DNA of 7,371 nucleotides, from the NCBI GenBank assembly GCA_030840665.1, contig JAVEEB010000193.1, positions 1 through 7,371 on the forward strand, given 5' to 3'. The stretch is from Frankiaceae bacterium (lineage in GTDB: Bacteria; Actinomycetota; Actinomycetes; JAVEEB01). The notes under the pieces are model-generated. The model saw only the letters and a program-made list of their open reading frames with translations, made no database searches and was not told where the DNA came from. Positions within the stretch are counted from its first letter, which is position 1; each line of letters begins with the position of its first letter. Below are positions 6,311 through 7,371 of this stretch, piece by piece. The translations under genes and the position numbers were made by a program.

Positions 6311-6316
6311 TAGACT
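6311..6316 (+). promoter_or_regulatory. Predicted -10 box of the purA promoter
   Basis: TAGACT fits the TANNNT consensus of housekeeping sigma factors in actinobacteria and lies 67 bases before the purA ATG. The predicted start is about 6322-6324, giving a leader of about 60 bases that contains a strong hairpin. No good -35 hexamer is seen around 6288-6294, which is common at such promoters. It lies about 35 bp from the opposite-strand -10 box, so the two promoters are closely packed. Confidence 0.5.
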
Positions 6317-6327
6317 TCCGTCGCAAG

Positions 6328-6356
6328 AGGCCCGCGATGCACTTGCTCGTGGGCCT
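6328..6356 (+). promoter_or_regulatory. Hairpin in the purA 5' leader
   Basis: AGGCCCGCGA (6328-6337) pairs with TCGTGGGCCT (6347-6356) as a ten-base stem containing one G-U pair, around a nine-base loop TGCACTTGC. The preceding G (6327) and following T (6357) could add a further wobble pair. It lies between the predicted transcription start and the ribosome site (6371-6375). No run of Ts follows, so it is not a complete intrinsic terminator. It may be a regulatory leader element, a stability element, or one half of an attenuator whose alternative pairing is not evident to me. Confidence 0.5.
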
Positions 6357-6365
6357 TCGTCATGA

Positions 6366-7371
<1,006 letters not shown>

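Noticed and set aside
6328..6357. Reading the purA leader hairpin as an intrinsic terminator
   Set aside because: No T-run follows the stem on either strand, and it lies upstream of an essential gene rather than after one.

Overview
The window looks like chromosomal DNA of a high-GC Gram-positive bacterium (Actinomycetota). The evidence is strong G/C third-position bias in every gene, an inositol-monophosphatase-family gene, a DUF3151 protein (a family I know only from actinobacteria), a DUF4012 membrane protein, TANNNT-type -10 boxes and a probable leaderless start. I cannot resolve the genus. There is no sign of an insertion sequence, phage, tRNA, rRNA or CRISPR array.

Layout: seven genes run leftward and one runs rightward. 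From the right, purA (adenylosuccinate synthetase, + strand, cut by the window end) diverges at a 118-bp intergenic region from a leftward series. That series is a small three-helix membrane protein, DUF3151, an inositol-monophosphatase-family phosphatase (11-bp overlap with DUF3151), then a 77-bp gap. It continues with a large secreted beta-propeller / fibronectin III / C-terminal beta-sandwich protein, a low-molecular-weight protein tyrosine phosphatase (9-bp gap) and a DUF4012 single-pass membrane protein (4-bp ATGA overlap). After a 99-bp gap comes the signal peptide of another secreted protein, cut by the left edge. There is no gene-free stretch above 300 bases.

The right half is housekeeping: purine synthesis plus the conserved DUF3151 and phosphatase genes. 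The left half reads as the edge of a cell-envelope or surface-polysaccharide locus. A Wzb-like tyrosine phosphatase is translationally linked between two exported or membrane-anchored proteins, and a further secreted protein follows. No glycosyltransferase, polymerase, flippase or tyrosine kinase lies inside the window, so the polysaccharide link is inferred from families and gene order.

The points most worth checking are the propeller / phosphatase / DUF4012 cassette, a strong hairpin in the purA leader, a compact divergent promoter region with a predicted leaderless transcript, a GC-rich hairpin abutting the DUF3151 ribosome binding site, and isolated cysteine pairs in the two exported proteins. 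I did not find a clearly novel defence or mobile system.
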